A stretch of 5,412 bases of DNA from Marinagarivorans sp. UBA5870 (GTDB taxonomy: Bacteria; Pseudomonadota; Gammaproteobacteria; Pseudomonadales; Cellvibrionaceae). The notes beneath the pieces are model-generated. The model saw only the letters and a list, made by a program, of their open reading frames with translations, did no database searches and was not told the DNA's origin. The position numbers were made by a program, and so were the translations under genes. Shown piece after piece: positions 4,340 to 5,412 of this stretch; the first letter of the stretch is position 1, and the number at the start of each line of letters is the position of its first letter. The stretch is taken from positions 1 through 5,412 of the forward strand of contig DJFO01000162.1 in the NCBI GenBank assembly GCA_002432555.1, written 5' to 3'.

Positions 4340-5412
4340 TTAAGAACCACGACGTTTTGCACCCGCAGCCGCAATGGCGACCGCCAAGTCACTGAGGTTG
4401 ACCGGCTTGAGCAGGTGATCGTCAAAGCCGCTTTCCTTTGATAATCGGCGATCCTGCTCCTGTCCATATCCAGAAAGAGCAACCAAATATGTTAGGGAAA
4501 GGGACGGGGCCGCACGGATCGCACGGGCCACTGCGTACCCATCGCGCGCGCCTGGCAGACCTATGTCACAAAGTACCAAATCCGGTTTCTCCGACTGAAT
4601 CAAATCGATCCCAGACTCTCCATCGTAAGTGCCGCGCACTTCATGTCCCTCTACGGTAAGCAGAGCCGCCAAGCTCTCAACCATATCGCGGTTGTCGTCG
4701 ATCAGGACGATTTTGAGTAGTGAAGACTCGGCCGGGAGGGAAGCGGAAACCCGGCGGGCATTGGGGATTCTGTTCGGGAGCGGCAGATAGATGAGAAATT
4801 CCGCCCCTCGGCCTGGGCCTGGGCTACGAGCCTCCACCGACCCCCCATGCAATTCGACAAAACCTTTGATCAGGGCTAAGCCCAACCCCAACCCCCCTTG
4901 GCTCCGCGCTAAGTCTTGACTGGCTTGTATAAAGGGCACGAATAGTTTTTCCAGGAGCCCCGGGTCGATTCCAACACCGGTATCCTTCACCCTGATGGAG
5001 GCAATCGAAGATTGGCCGCGTTGTTCTCTCCGCAGGGAGACCGAAACTTCACACTCCGAACCGCAAAATTTCAACGCGTTGTGCAGGAGATTACCGATCG
5101 ATTGAGTTATGCGGGTGCGATCCGCGGCCAGTTCCATTGAGTCTGCCGGTGTGTCCACGTGCAGATACACGCCCTTCTGCTCGTACTCGGGCCGGAAATC
5201 TTCTACCGCGTGCCGAATTAATTCTCCGAGTTCAACTTTTTCCAGACGCAGTTCAATCTTGCCGCGGGAAATGCGGGCAACATCAAGCAGATCATCGATA
5301 AGCCGAGTCATGTGATGTACTTGCCGCTCGATAATGTCGATAAAATTCACGACTTGATCGTCCGAGGGGCAAAGTCGACGGATGAGAGCGGTGCTGTTGC
5401 GAATAGGGGCGA
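4340..5412 (-). CDS. Hybrid sensor histidine kinase/response regulator, C-terminal part (continues beyond the window)
   Basis: The frame is open from the window edge. Counting the first complete codon (5410) as 1, it begins APIRNSTALIRRL, the sequence just after the phospho-accepting His of the H-box (usually HELRNPLAPI), so that His lies just outside. Next come the HisKA dimerisation helix (RLIDDLLDVARISRGKIEL, about 46-64), the HATPase N-box NLLHNALKF (107-115), the G1 box DTGVGI (143-148), an F-box region LFVPF (156-160) and the G2 box GLGLGL (173-178). After a linker follows a receiver domain with Asp-Asp at 238-239, a phospho-acceptor Asp in CDIGLPG (282), Ser in ALSGYG (313) and Lys in LLKP (335). 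All catalytic residues in the visible part are present, so it should be active. It would autophosphorylate and pass phosphate to its own receiver or a partner. The input domain is off the window, so the signal is unknown. The GC content is higher than in the genes to its left. Confidence 0.95.
   Translation of the reverse strand, partial: APIRNSTALIRRLCPSDDQVVNFIDIIERQVHHMTRLIDDLLDVARISRGKIELRLEKVELGELIRHAVEDFRPEYEQKGVYLHVDTPADSMELAADRTRITQSIGNLLHNALKFCGSECEVSVSLRREQRGQSSIASIRVKDTGVGIDPGLLEKLFVPFIQASQDLARSQGGLGLGLALIKGFVELHGGSVEARSPGPGRGAEFLIYLPLPNRIPNARRVSASLPAESSLLKIVLIDDNRDMVESLAALLTVEGHEVRGTYDGESGIDLIQSEKPDLVLCDIGLPGARDGYAVARAIRAAPSLSLTYLVALSGYGQEQDRRLSKESGFDDHLLKPVNLSDLAVAIAAAGAKRRGS

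Overview
The window reads as an accessory region of a bacterial, probably proteobacterial, chromosome. All recognisable genes lie on the minus strand. The guess at the organism rests on YnfA, on the style of the hybrid sensor kinase and on an IS5/IS630-like miniature element. No ribosomal or other taxonomic marker is present, so it is weak.

Layout, in the direction of transcription (right to left). Positions 5412-4340 hold the C-terminal part of a hybrid histidine kinase with a fused receiver domain. A 513-base spacer without a gene follows and contains two imperfect palindromes. Then comes a broken VOC/glyoxalase-like gene (3826-3620), butted against a P-loop nucleotide kinase-like gene (3608-3105). 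A 138-bp miniature inverted-repeat element (3105-2968) is inserted in the stop codon of that kinase. After a spacer of gene debris come an NTF2/SnoaL-like gene (2613-2266), an unrecognised and possibly broken ORF (2256-1786), a second NTF2-like gene (1767-1405), a frameshifted HIT-family gene (1203-767), a YnfA-family membrane protein (517-185), and the first 23 codons of a third, DUF4440-type NTF2-like gene (69-1, cut by the window edge).

The genes left of 3830 are small, unrelated in function, similarly oriented and mostly equipped with their own Shine-Dalgarno sequence. They are separated by imperfect inverted repeats. This is the look of an integron-type gene cassette array or a similar gene-capture region, but no canonical attC pair, integrase or attI is visible. 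The cassette idea is therefore an inference. Several stop codons sit inside RYYYAAC-like heptamers; the reconstructed empty site of the miniature element is one of them.

Two genes (HIT and VOC) each carry a clear single-base disruption. In both, the downstream family sequence continues in another frame. A third ORF may be similarly affected. Either the region is decaying or the sequence contains indel errors. There is no evidence of a joint pathway: the genes look like independent accessory functions beside a regulatory gene.
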